Part shown: piece after piece, positions 41,084 to 54,276 of the stretch | How positions within the stretch are numbered: the first letter of the stretch is position 1 | Layout: each line of letters opens with the position of its first letter | DNA from: Ecdyonurus torrentis | Lineage: Eukaryota > Arthropoda > Insecta > Ephemeroptera > Heptageniidae | DNA: 64,000 bases | NCBI GenBank assembly: GCA_949318235.1 | Contig: OX439128.1 | Coordinates: forward strand, 57,993,709 to 58,057,708 | Direction of reading: 5' to 3' | Translations under genes and position numbers: made by a program | The notes under the pieces: model-generated | The model's database searches: none | Told to the model about the DNA's origin: nothing | The model's input: the letters and a program-made list of their open reading frames with translations, nothing else

Positions 41084-42492
41084 TGGATTCTGCGCAATTT
41101 TTCACATAAGAATCACTCCTCATTTACTTGATTACATGAACTTTTGTTTACAGTATAAAAACTCGATTATCTCAAAAACTATAAGAGTTTAATTTTTCTA
41201 ATTAGAACCATTAGATTCGCCGCGTTTTTTCACATAGGAATCACTCCTTATTTACTTGATTACATGAACTTTTGTTTACAGATTAAAAACTCGATTATCT
41301 CAAAAACTATGAGTGTTAAAATTTTTTCAGTAGCACCATTGAATTCTGCGCATTTTTTCAAATAAGAATCACTCCTCATTTACTTGGTTACATGAACTTT
41401 TGTTTACAGATTAAAAACTCGATTATCTCAAAAACTATACAACTTAAATTTTTTTAAGTACCACCATTGGACTCGGCGCATTTTTTCACATAAGAATCAC
41501 TTTTTATTTACTTGATTACATGAACTTTTGTTTACAGATTAAAAACTCGATTATCTCAAAAACTATAAGAGTTAAAATTTTTTAATTAGCACCATTAGAT
41601 TCGCCGCATTTTTTCACATAAGAATCACTCCTTATTTACTTGATTACATGAACTTTTGTTTACAGATTAAAAACTCGATTATTTCAAAAACTATAAGAGC
41701 TAAATTTTTTTTAAGTAGCACCATTGGATTTGGCGCATTTTTTCACATAAGAATCAGTCTTCATTTACTTGATTACATGAACTTTTGTTTACAGATTAAA
41801 AACTCGATTATTTCAAAAACTATAAGAGTTAAATTTTTTTAAGTAGCACCATTGGATTTGGCGCATTTTTTCACATAAGAATCACTCCTCATTTACTTGA
41901 TTACATGAACTTTTGTTTACAGAATAAAAACTCGATTATCTCAAAAACTATGAGTGTTAAAATTTTTTAAGTAGCACCATTGAATTCTGCGCATTTTTTC
42001 ACATAAGAATCACTCCTTATTTACTTGATTACATGAACTTTTGTTTACAGATTAAAAACTCGATTATCTCAAAAACTATAAGAGTTAAATTTTTTTTAAT
42101 TGCACCATTGGATTTGGCGCATTTTTTCACATAAGAATCATTCCTTATTTACTTGATTACATGAACTTTTGTTTACAGTATAAAAACTTGATTATCTCAA
42201 AAACTATTAGAGTTAAAATTTTTTAAGTAGCACCATTGGATTCTGCGCATTTTTTCACATAAGATTCACTCCTCATTTACTTGATTACATGAACTTTTGT
42301 TTACAGAATAAAAACTCGATTATCTCAAAAACTATAAGTGTTAAAATTTTTTAAGTAGCACCATTGAATTCTGCGCATTTTTTCACATAAGAATCACTCC
42401 TTATTTACTTGATTACATGAACTTTTGTTTACAGTATAAAAACTCGATTATCTCAAAAACAATTAGAGTTAAAATTTTTTAAGTAGTACCAT
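41084..42492 (+). repeat. Higher-order unit 31: 11-mer, 1409 bp
   Basis: Canonical a-h, i', j', o. i' has AAAACTTGATT in place of AAAACTCGATT, a variant shared with units 32, 33 and 36 and with the end of unit 35. T at 42265 (AAGATTCAC) is private to this copy. Confidence 0.88.
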
Positions 42493-43132
42493 TGGATTCT
42501 GCGCAATTTTTCACATAAGAATCACTCCTCATTTACTTGATTACATGAACTTTTGTTTACAGAATAAAAACTCGATTATCTCAAAAACTATGAGTGTTAA
42601 AATTTTTTAAGTAGCACCATTGAATTCTGCGCATTTTTTCACATAAGAATCACTCCTTATTTACTTGATTACATGAACTTTTGTTTACAGATTAAAAACT
42701 CGATTATCTCAAAAACTATAAGAGTTAAATTTTTTTTAATTGCACCATTGGATTTGGCGCATTTTTTCACATAAGAATCATTCCTTATTTACTTGATTAC
42801 ATGAACTTTTGTTTACAGTATAAAAACTTGATTATCTCAAAAACTATTAGAGTTAAAATTTTTTAAGTAGCACCATTGGATTCTGCGCATTTTTTCACAT
42901 AAGAATCACTCCTCATTTACTTGATTACATGAACTTTTGTTTACAGAATAAAAACTCGATTATCTCAAAAACTATAAGTGTTAAAATTTTTTAAGTAGCA
43001 CCATTGAATTCTGCGCATTTTTTCACATAAGAATCACTCCTTATTTACTTGATTACATGAACTTTTGTTTACAGTATAAAAACTCGATTATCTCAAAAAC
43101 AATTAGAGTTAAAATTTTTTAAGTAGTACCAT
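42493..43132 (+). repeat. Higher-order unit 32: 5 monomers, deletion derivative
   Basis: Order a/g hybrid, h, i', j', o (640 bp). The first monomer has the a head and then CAG-AATA with the g tail, so the stretch from the a tail to the g head is missing. Its length equals the five-monomer gain in units 17 and 24, though the breakpoints differ. Confidence 0.87.
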
Positions 43133-44541
43133 TGGATTCTGCGCAATTTTTCACATAAGAATCACTCCTCATTTACTTGATTACATGAACTTTTGTTTAC
43201 AGTATAAAAACTCGATTATCTCAAAAACTATAAGAGTTTAATTTTTCTAATTAGAACCATTAGATTCGCCGCGTTTTTTCACATAGGAATCACTCCTTAT
43301 TTACTTGATTACATGAACTTTTGTTTACAGATTAAAAACTCGATTATCTCAAAAACTATGAGTGTTAAAATTTTTTCAGTAGCACCATTGAATTCTGCGC
43401 ATTTTTTCAAATAAGAATCACTCCTCATTTACTTGATTACATGAACTTTTGTTTACAGATTAAAAACTCGATTATCTCAAAAACTATACAACTTAAAATT
43501 TTTTAAGTACCACCATTGGACTCGGCGCATTTTTTCACATAAGAATCACTTTTTATTTACTTGATTACATGAACTTTTGTTTACAGATTAAAAACTCGAT
43601 TATCTCAAAAACTATAAGAGTTAAAATTTTTTAATTAGCACCATTAGATTCGCCGCATTTTTTCACATAAGAATCACTCCTTATTTACTTGATTACATGA
43701 ACTTTTGTTTACAGATTAAAAACTCGATTATTTCAAAAACTATAAGAGCTAAATTTTTTTTAAGTAGCACCATTGGATTTGGCGCATTTTTTCACATAAG
43801 AATCAGTCTTCATTTACTTGATTACATGAACTTTTGTTTACAGATTAAAAACTCGATTATTTCAAAAACTATAAGAGTTAAATTTTTTTAAGTAGCACCA
43901 TTGGATTTGGCGCATTTTTTCACATAAGAATCACTCCTCATTTACTTGATTACATGAACTTTTGTTTACAGAATAAAAACTCGATTATCTCAAAAACTAT
44001 GAGTGTTAAAATTTTTTAAGTAGCACCATTGAATTCTGCGCATTTTTTCACATAAGAATCACTCCTTATTTACTTGATTACATGAACTTTTGTTTACAGA
44101 TTAAAAACTCGATTATCTCAAAAACTATAAGAGTTAAATTTTTTTTAATTGCACCATTGGATTTGGCGCATTTTTTCACATAAGAATCATTCCTTATTTA
44201 CTTGATTACATGAACTTTTGTTTACAGTATAAAAACTTGATTATCTCAAAAACTATTAGAGTTAAAATTTTTTAAGTAGCACCATTGGATTCTGCGCATT
44301 TTTTCACATAAGAATCACTCCTCATTTACTTGATTACATGAACTTTTGTTTACAGAATAAAAACTCGATTATCTCAAAAACTATAAGTGTTAAAATTTTT
44401 TAAGTAGCACCATTGAATTCTGCGCATTTTTTCACATAAGAATCACTCCTTATTTACTTGATTACATGAACTTTTGTTTACAGTATAAAAACTCGATTAT
44501 CTCAAAAACAATTAGAGTTAAAATTTTTTAAGTAGTACCAT
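43133..44541 (+). repeat. Higher-order unit 33: 11-mer, 1409 bp
   Basis: Canonical order with AAAACTTGATT in i'. The c monomer here has CTTGATTAC in place of its usual CTTGGTTAC. Begins the core of a block repeated 4611 bp downstream. Confidence 0.88.
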
Positions 44542-45694
44542 TGGATTCTGCGCAATTTTTCACATAAGAATCACTCCTCATTTACTTGATTACATGAACT
44601 TTTGTTTACAGTATAAAAACTCGATTATCTCAAAAACTATAAGAGTTTAATTTTTCTAATTAGAACCATTAGATTCGCCGCGTTTTTTCACATAGGAATC
44701 ACTCCTTATTTACTTGATTACATGAACTTTTGTTTACAGATTAAAAACTCGATTATCTCAAAAACTATGAGTGTTAAAATTTTTTCAGTAGCACCATTGA
44801 ATTCTGCGCATTTTTTCAAATAAGAATCACTCCTCATTTACTTGGTTACATGAACTTTTGTTTACAGATTAAAAACTCGATTATCTCAAAAACTATACAA
44901 CTTAAAATTTTTTAAGTACCACCATTGGACTCGGCGCATTTTTTCACATAAGAATCACTTTTTATTTACTTGATTACATGAACTTTTGTTTACAGATTAA
45001 AAACTCGATTATCTCAAAAACTATAAGAGTTAAAATTTTTTAATTAGCACCATTAGATTCGCCGCATTTTTTCACATAAGAATCACTCCTTATTTACTTG
45101 ATTACATGAACTTTTGTTTACAGATTAAAAACTCGATTATTTCAAAAACTATAAGAGCTAAATTTTTTTTAAGTAGCACCATTGGATTTGGCGCATTTTT
45201 TCACATAAGAATCAGTCTTCATTTACTTGATTACATGAACTTTTGTTTACAGATTAAAAACTCGATTATTTCAAAAACTATAAGAGTTAAATTTTTTTAA
45301 GTAGCACCATTGGATTTGGCGCATTTTTTCACATAAGAATCACTCCTCATTTACTTGATTACATGAACTTTTGTTTACAGAATAAAAACTCGATTATCTC
45401 AAAAACTATGAGTGTTAAAATTTTTTAGGTAGCACCATTGAATTCGCCGCATTTTTTCACATAAGAATCACTCCTTATTTACTTGATTACATGAACTTTT
45501 GTTTACAGATTAAAAACTCGATTATTTCAAAAACTATAAGAGTTAAATTTTTTTAAGTAGCACCATTGGATTTGGCGCATTTTTTCACATAAGAATCAGT
45601 CTTCATTTACTTGATTACATGAACTTTTGTTTACAGATTAAAAACTCGATTATTTCAAAAACTATAAGAGTTAAATTTTTTTAAGTAGCACCAT
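44542..45694 (+). repeat. Higher-order unit 34: 9 monomers a-g, h/e, f
   Basis: 1153 bp. The eighth monomer has TGAATTCGCCGCAT, an h-to-e join near 45439, followed by an f monomer with CAGTCTTC and then the a' of the next unit. Copied at 49153-50305. Confidence 0.87.
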
Positions 45695-47743
45695 TGGATT
45701 TGGCGCATTTTTTCACATAAGAATCACTCCTTATTTACTTGATTACATGAACTTTTGTTTACAGTATAAAAACTCGATTATCTCAAAAACTATAAGAGTT
45801 TAATTTTTCTAATTAGCACCATTAGATTCGCCGCGTTTTTTCACATAAGAATCACTCCTTATTTACTTGATTACATGAACTTTTGTTTACAGATTAAAAA
45901 CTCGATTATCTCAAAAACTATGAGTGTTAAAATTTTTTCAGTAGCACCATTGAATTCTGCGCATTTTTTCAAATAAGAATCACTCCTCATTTACTTGGTT
46001 ACATGAACTTTTGTTTACAGATTAAAAACTCGATTATCTCAAAAACTATAAGAGTTAAAATTTTTTAATTAGCACCATTGGATTCGCCGCATTTTTTCAC
46101 ATAAGAATCACTCCTTATTTACTTGATTACATGAACTTTTGTTTACAGATTAAAAACTCGATTATTTCAAAAACTATAAGAGCTAAATTTTTTTTAAGTA
46201 GCACCATTGGATTTGGCGCATTTTTTCACATAAGAATCAGTCTTCATTTACTTGATTACATGAACTTTTGTTTACAGATTAAAAACTCGATTATTTCAAA
46301 AACTATAAGAGTTAAATTTTTTTAAGTAGCACCATTGGATTTGGCGCATTTTTTCACATAAGAATCACTCCTCATTTCCTAGATTACATGAACTTTTGTT
46401 TACAGAATAAAAACTCGATTATCTCAAAAACTATGAGTGTTAAAATTTTTTAGGTAGCACCATTGAATTCTGCGCATTTTTTCACATAAGAATCACTCCT
46501 TATTTACTTGATTACATGAACTTTTGTTTACAGATTAAAAACTCGATTATCTCAAAAACTATAAGAGTTAAATTTTTTTTAATTGCACCATTGGATTTGG
46601 CGCATTTTTTCACATAAGAATCACTCCTTATTTACTTGATTACATGAACTTTTGTTTACAGTATAAAAACTCGATTATCTCAAAAACTATTAGAGTTAAA
46701 ATTTTTTAAGTAGCACCATTGGATTCTGCGCATTTTTTCACATAAGAATCACTCCTCATTTACTTGATTACATGAACTTTTGTTTACAGAATAAAAACTC
46801 GATTATCTCAAAAACTATAAGTGTTAAAATTTTTTAAGTAGCACCATTGAATTCTGCGCATTTTTTCACATAAGAATCACTCCTCATTTACTTGATTACA
46901 TGAACTTTTGTTTACAGTATAAAAACTCGATTATCTCAAAAACTATTAGAGTTAAAATTTTTTAGGTAGCACCATTGAATTCTGCGCATTTTTTCACATA
47001 AGAATCACTCCTTATTTACTTGATTACATGAACTTTTGTTTACAGATTAAAAACTCGATTATCTCAAAAACTATAAGAGTTAAATTTTTTTAAGTAGCAC
47101 CATTGGATTTGGCGCATTTTTTCACATAAGAATCACTCCTCATTTACTTGATTACATGAACTTTTGTTTACAGAATAAAAACTCGATTATCTCAAAAACT
47201 ATGAGTGTTAAAATTTTTTAAGTAGCACCATTGAATTCTGCGCATTTTTTCACATAAGAATCACTCCTTATTTACTTGATTACATGAACTTTTGTTTACA
47301 GATTAAAAACTCGATTATCTCAAAAACTATAAGAGTTAAATTTTTTTTAATTGCACCATTGGATTTGGCGCATTTTTTCACATAAGAATCATTCCTTATT
47401 TACTTGATTACATGAACTTTTGTTTACAGTATAAAAACTTGATTATCTCAAAAACTATTAGAGTTAAAATTTTTTAAGTAGCACCATTGGATTCTGCGCA
47501 TTTTTTCACATAAGAATCACTCCTCATTTACTTGATTACATGAACTTTTGTTTACAGAATAAAAACTCGATTATCTCAAAAACTATAAGTGTTAAAATTT
47601 TTTAAGTAGCACCATTGAATTCTGCGCATTTTTTCACATAAGAATCACTCCTTATTTACTTGATTACATGAACTTTTGTTTACAGTATAAAAACTCGATT
47701 ATCTCAAAAACAATTAGAGTTAAAATTTTTTAAGTAGTACCAT
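45695..47743 (+). repeat. Higher-order unit 35: 16 monomers
   Basis: Order a', b, c/d hybrid, e, f, g, h, i', j', p-like (tail TTTTAGGTAG), h, g, h, i', j', o (2049 bp). In c/d, CTTGGTTAC is followed by AAGAGTTAAAAT and TTGGATTCGCC. Two private substitutions at 46378 and 46381 turn TTTACTTGATT into TTTCCTAGATT. The first ten monomers recur at 50306. Confidence 0.86.
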
Positions 47744-49152
47744 TGGATTCTGCGCAATTTTTCACATAAGAATCACTCCTCATTTACTTGATTACATGAA
47801 CTTTTGTTTACAGTATAAAAACTCGATTATCTCAAAAACTATAAGAGTTTAATTTTTCTAATTAGAACCATTAGATTCGCCGCGTTTTTTCACATAGGAA
47901 TCACTCCTTATTTACTTGATTACATGAACTTTTGTTTACAGATTAAAAACTCGATTATCTCAAAAACTATGAGTGTTAAAATTTTTTCAGTAGCACCATT
48001 GAATTCTGCGCATTTTTTCAAATAAGAATCACTCCTCATTTACTTGGTTACATGAACTTTTGTTTACAGATTAAAAACTCGATTATCTCAAAAACTATAC
48101 AACTTAAAATTTTTTAAGTACCACCATTGGACTCGGCGCATTTTTTCACATAAGAATCACTTTTTATTTACTTGATTACATGAACTTTTGTTTACAGATT
48201 AAAAACTCGATTATCTCAAAAACTATAAGAGTTAAAATTTTTTAATTAGCACCATTAGATTCGCCGCATTTTTTCACATAAGAATCACTCCTTATTTACT
48301 TGATTACATGAACTTTTGTTTACAGATTAAAAACTCGATTATTTCAAAAACTATAAGAGCTAAATTTTTTTTAAGTAGCACCATTGGATTTGGCGCATTT
48401 TTTCACATAAGAATCAGTCTTCATTTACTTGATTACATGAACTTTTGTTTACAGATTAAAAACTCGATTATTTCAAAAACTATAAGAGTTAAATTTTTTT
48501 AAGTAGCACCATTGGATTTGGCGCATTTTTTCACATAAGAATCACTCCTCATTTACTTGATTACATGAACTTTTGTTTACAGAATAAAAACTCGATTATC
48601 TCAAAAACTATGAGTGTTAAAATTTTTTAAGTAGCACCATTGAATTCTGCGCATTTTTTCACATAAGAATCACTCCTTATTTACTTGATTACATGAACTT
48701 TTGTTTACAGATTAAAAACTCGATTATCTCAAAAACTATAAGAGTTAAATTTTTTTTAATTGCACCATTGGATTTGGCGCATTTTTTCACATAAGAATCA
48801 TTCCTTATTTACTTGATTACATGAACTTTTGTTTACAGTATAAAAACTTGATTATCTCAAAAACTATTAGAGTTAAAATTTTTTAAGTAGCACCATTGGA
48901 TTCTGCGCATTTTTTCACATAAGAATCACTCCTCATTTACTTGATTACATGAACTTTTGTTTACAGAATAAAAACTCGATTATCTCAAAAACTATAAGTG
49001 TTAAAATTTTTTAAGTAGCACCATTGAATTCTGCGCATTTTTTCACATAAGAATCACTCCTTATTTACTTGATTACATGAACTTTTGTTTACAGTATAAA
49101 AACTCGATTATCTCAAAAACAATTAGAGTTAAAATTTTTTAAGTAGTACCAT
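47744..49152 (+). repeat. Higher-order unit 36: last canonical 11-mer
   Basis: 1409 bp, a copy of 43133-44541 at an offset of 4611 bp, but with the usual CTTGGTTAC in c. It ends with the last o monomer (CAATTAGAG, GTAGTACC) in the window. Confidence 0.88.
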
Positions 49153-50305
49153 TGGATTCTGCGCAATTTTTCACATAAGAATCACTCCTCATTTACTTGA
49201 TTACATGAACTTTTGTTTACAGTATAAAAACTCGATTATCTCAAAAACTATAAGAGTTTAATTTTTCTAATTAGAACCATTAGATTCGCCGCGTTTTTTC
49301 ACATAGGAATCACTCCTTATTTACTTGATTACATGAACTTTTGTTTACAGATTAAAAACTCGATTATCTCAAAAACTATGAGTGTTAAAATTTTTTCAGT
49401 AGCACCATTGAATTCTGCGCATTTTTTCAAATAAGAATCACTCCTCATTTACTTGGTTACATGAACTTTTGTTTACAGATTAAAAACTCGATTATCTCAA
49501 AAACTATACAACTTAAAATTTTTTAAGTACCACCATTGGACTCGGCGCATTTTTTCACATAAGAATCACTTTTTATTTACTTGATTACATGAACTTTTGT
49601 TTACAGATTAAAAACTCGATTATCTCAAAAACTATAAGAGTTAAAATTTTTTAATTAGCACCATTAGATTCGCCGCATTTTTTCACATAAGAATCACTCC
49701 TTATTTACTTGATTACATGAACTTTTGTTTACAGATTAAAAACTCGATTATTTCAAAAACTATAAGAGCTAAATTTTTTTTAAGTAGCACCATTGGATTT
49801 GGCGCATTTTTTCACATAAGAATCAGTCTTCATTTACTTGATTACATGAACTTTTGTTTACAGATTAAAAACTCGATTATTTCAAAAACTATAAGAGTTA
49901 AATTTTTTTAAGTAGCACCATTGGATTTGGCGCATTTTTTCACATAAGAATCACTCCTCATTTACTTGATTACATGAACTTTTGTTTACAGAATAAAAAC
50001 TCGATTATCTCAAAAACTATGAGTGTTAAAATTTTTTAGGTAGCACCATTGAATTCGCCGCATTTTTTCACATAAGAATCACTCCTTATTTACTTGATTA
50101 CATGAACTTTTGTTTACAGATTAAAAACTCGATTATTTCAAAAACTATAAGAGTTAAATTTTTTTAAGTAGCACCATTGGATTTGGCGCATTTTTTCACA
50201 TAAGAATCAGTCTTCATTTACTTGATTACATGAACTTTTGTTTACAGATTAAAAACTCGATTATTTCAAAAACTATAAGAGTTAAATTTTTTTAAGTAGC
50301 ACCAT
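49153..50305 (+). repeat. Higher-order unit 37: 9 monomers, copy of unit 34
   Basis: 1153 bp, order a-g, h/e, f. It contains the last GCGCAATTTTTC head and the last CATAGGAATC of the window; everything to the right uses a' and CATAAGAATC. Confidence 0.87.
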
Positions 50306-53300
50306 TGGATTTGGCGCATTTTTTCACATAAGAATCACTCCTTATTTACTTGATTACATGAACTTTTGTTTACAGTATAAAAACTCGATTATCTCAAAAA
50401 CTATAAGAGTTTAATTTTTCTAATTAGCACCATTAGATTCGCCGCGTTTTTTCACATAAGAATCACTCCTTATTTACTTGATTACATGAACTTTTGTTTA
50501 CAGATTAAAAACTCGATTATCTCAAAAACTATGAGTGTTAAAATTTTTTCAGTAGCACCATTGAATTCTGCGCATTTTTTCAAATAAGAATCACTCCTCA
50601 TTTACTTGGTTACATGAACTTTTGTTTACAGATTAAAAACTCGATTATCTCAAAAACTATAAGAGTTAAAATTTTTTAATTAGCACCATTGGATTCGCCG
50701 CATTTTTTCACATAAGAATCACTCCTTATTTACTTGATTACATGAACTTTTGTTTACAGATTAAAAACTCGATTATTTCAAAAACTATAAGAGCTAAATT
50801 TTTTTTAAGTAGCACCATTGGATTTGGCGCATTTTTTCACATAAGAATCAGTCTTCATTTACTTGATTACATGAACTTTTGTTTACAGATTAAAAACTCG
50901 ATTATTTCAAAAACTATAAGAGTTAAATTTTTTTAAGTAGCACCATTGGATTTGGCGCATTTTTTCACATAAGAATCACTCCTCATTTACTTGATTACAT
51001 GAACTTTTGTTTACAGAATAAAAACTCGATTATCTCAAAAACTATGAGTGTTAAAATTTTTTAGGTAGCACCATTGAATTCTGCGCATTTTTTCACATAA
51101 GAATCACTCCTTATTTACTTGATTACATGAACTTTTGTTTACAGATTAAAAACTCGATTATCTCAAAAACTATAAGAGTTAAATTTTTTTTAATTGCACC
51201 ATTGGATTTGGCGCATTTTTTCACATAAGAATCACTCCTTATTTACTTGATTACATGAACTTTTGTTTACAGTATAAAAACTCGATTATCTCAAAAACTA
51301 TTAGAGTTAAAATTTTTTAAGTAGCACCATTGGATTCTGCGCATTTTTTCACATAAGAATCACTCCTCATTTACTTGATTACATGAACTTTTGTTTACAG
51401 AATAAAAACTCGATTATCTCAAAAACTATAAGTGTTAAAATTTTTTAAGTAGCACCATTGAATTCTGCGCATTTTTTCACATAAGAATCACTCCTCATTT
51501 ACTTGATTACATGAACTTTTGTTTACAGTATAAAAACTCGATTATCTCAAAAACTATTAGAGTTAAAATTTTTTAGGTAGCACCATTGAATTCTGCGCAT
51601 TTTTTCACATAAGAATCACTCCTTATTTACTTGATTACATGAACTTTTGTTTACAGATTAAAAACTCGATTATCTCAAAAACTATAAGAGTTAAATTTTT
51701 TTTAATTGCACCATTGGATTTGGCGCATTTTTTCACATAAGAATCACTCCTTATTTACTTGATTACATGAACTTTTGTTTACAGTATAAAAACTCGATTA
51801 TCTCAAAAACTATTAGAGTTAAAATTTTTTAAGTAGCACCATTGGATTCTGCGCATTTTTTCACATAAGAATCACTCCTCATTTACTTGATTACATGAAC
51901 TTTTGTTTACAGAATAAAAACTCGATTATCTCAAAAACTATAAGTGTTAAAATTTTTTAAGTAGCACCATTGAATTCTGCGCATTTTTTCACATAAGAAT
52001 CACTCCTCATTTACTTGATTACATGAACTTTTGTTTACAGTATAAAAACTCGATTATCTCAAAAACTATTAGAGTTAAATTTTTCTAATTAGCACCATTA
52101 GATTCGCCGCATTTTTTCACATAAGAATCACTCCTTATTTACTTGATTACATGAACTTTTGTTTACAGATTAAAAACTCGATTAATTCAAAAACTATAAG
52201 AGCTAAATTTTTTTTAAGTAGCACCATTGGATTTGGCGCATTTTTTCACATAAGAATCAGTCTTCATTTACTTGATTACATGAACTTTTGTTTACAGATT
52301 AAAAACTCGATTATTTCAAAAACTATAAGAGTTAATTTTTTTTAAGTAGCACCATTGGATTTGGCGCATTTTTTCACATAAGAATCACTCCTCACTTACT
52401 TGATTACATGAACTTTTGTTTACAGAATAAAAACTCGATTATCTCAAAAACTATGAGTGTTAAAATTTTTTAAGTAGCACCATTGAATTCTGCGCATTTT
52501 TTCACATAAGAATCACTCCTTATTTACTTGATTACATGAACTTTTGTTTACAGATTAAAAACTCGATTATCTCAAAAACTATAAGAGTTAAATTTTTTTT
52601 AATTGCATCATTGGATTTGGCGCATTTTTTCACATAAGAATCACTCCTTATTTACTTGATTACATGAACTTTTGTTTACAGTATAAAAACTCGATTATCT
52701 CAAAAACTATTAGAGTTAAAATTTTTTAAGTAGCACCATTGGATTCTGAGCATTTTTTCACATAAGAATCACTCCTCATTTACTTGATTACATGAACTTT
52801 TGTTTACAGAATAAAAACTCGATTATCTCAAAAACTATAAGTGTTAAAATTTTTTAAGTAGCACCATTGAATTCTGCGCATTTTTTCACATAAGAATCAC
52901 TCCTCATTTACTTGATTACATGAACTTTTGTTTACAGTATAAAAACTCGATTATCTCAAAAACTATAAGAGTTAAATTTTTTTTAATTGCATCATTGGAT
53001 TTGGCGCATTTTTTCACATAAGAATCACTCCTTATTTACTTGATTACATGAACTTTTGTTTACAGTATAAAAACTCGATTATCTCAAAAACTATTAGAGT
53101 TAAAATTTTTTAAGTAGCACCATTGAATTCTGCGCATTTTTTCACATAAGAATCACTCCTTATTTACTTGATTACATGAACTTTTGTTTACAGATTAAAA
53201 ACTCGATTATCTCAAAAACTATAAGAGTTAAATTTTTTTTAATTGCATCATTGGATTTGGCGCATTTTTTCACATAAGAATCACTCCTTATTTACTTGAT

Positions 53301-54276
53301 TACATGAACTTTTGTTTACAGTATAAAAACTCGATTATCTCAAAAACTATGAGTGTTAAAATTTTTTCAGTAGCACCATTGAATTCTGCGCATTTTTTCA
53401 AATAAGAATCACTCCTCATTTACTTGGTTACATGAACTTTTGTTTACAGATTAAAAACTCGATTATCTCAAAAACTATACAACTTAAAATTTTTTAAGTA
53501 CCACCATTGGACTCGGCGCATTTTTTCACATAAGAATCACTTTTTATTTACTTGATTACATGAACTTTTGTTTACAGATTAAAAACTCGATTATCTCAAA
53601 AACTATAAGAGTTAAAATTTTTTAATTAGCACCATTAGATTCGCCGCATTTTTTCACATAAGAATCACTCCTTATTTACTTGATTACATGAACTTTTGTT
53701 TACAGATTAAAAACTCGATTATTTCAAAAACTATAAGAGCTAAATTTTTTTTAAGTAGCACCATTGGATTTGGCGCATTTTTTCACATAAGAATCAGTCT
53801 TCATTTACTTGATTACATGAACTTTTGTTTACAGATTAAAAACTCGATTATTTCAAAAACTATAAGAGTTAAATTTTTGTAAGTAGCACCATTGGATTTG
53901 GCGCATTTTTTCACATAAGAATCACTCCTCATTTACTTGATTACATGAACTTTTGTTTACAGAATAAAAACTCGATTATCTCAAAAACTATGAGTGTTAA
54001 AATTTTTTAGGTAGCACCATTGAATTCGCCGCATTTTTTCACATAAGAATCACTCCTTATTTACTTGATTACATGAACTTTTGTTTACAGATTAAAAACT
54101 CGATTATTTCAAAAACTATAAGAGTTAAATTTTTTTAAGTAGCACCATTGGATTTGGCGCATTTTTTCACATAAGAATCAGTCTTCATTTACTTGATTAC
54201 ATGAACTTTTGTTTACAGATTAAAAACTCGATTATTTCAAAAACTATAAGAGTTAAATTTTTTTAAGTAGCACCAT
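50306..54276 (+). repeat. Higher-order unit 38: 31 monomers
   Basis: 3971 bp: a', b, c/d, e, f, g, h, i', j', p-like, h, i', j', p, e, f, g, h, i', j', p/h, i', h, i'/b, c, d, e, f, g, h/e, f. Markers are ATTAATTC in e (52190), CTCACTTAC in g (52393), GCATCATT in h, and CTGAGCAT in j' (52748). An i'/b hybrid near 53336 restarts the b-c-d part without an a monomer. Confidence 0.84.
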
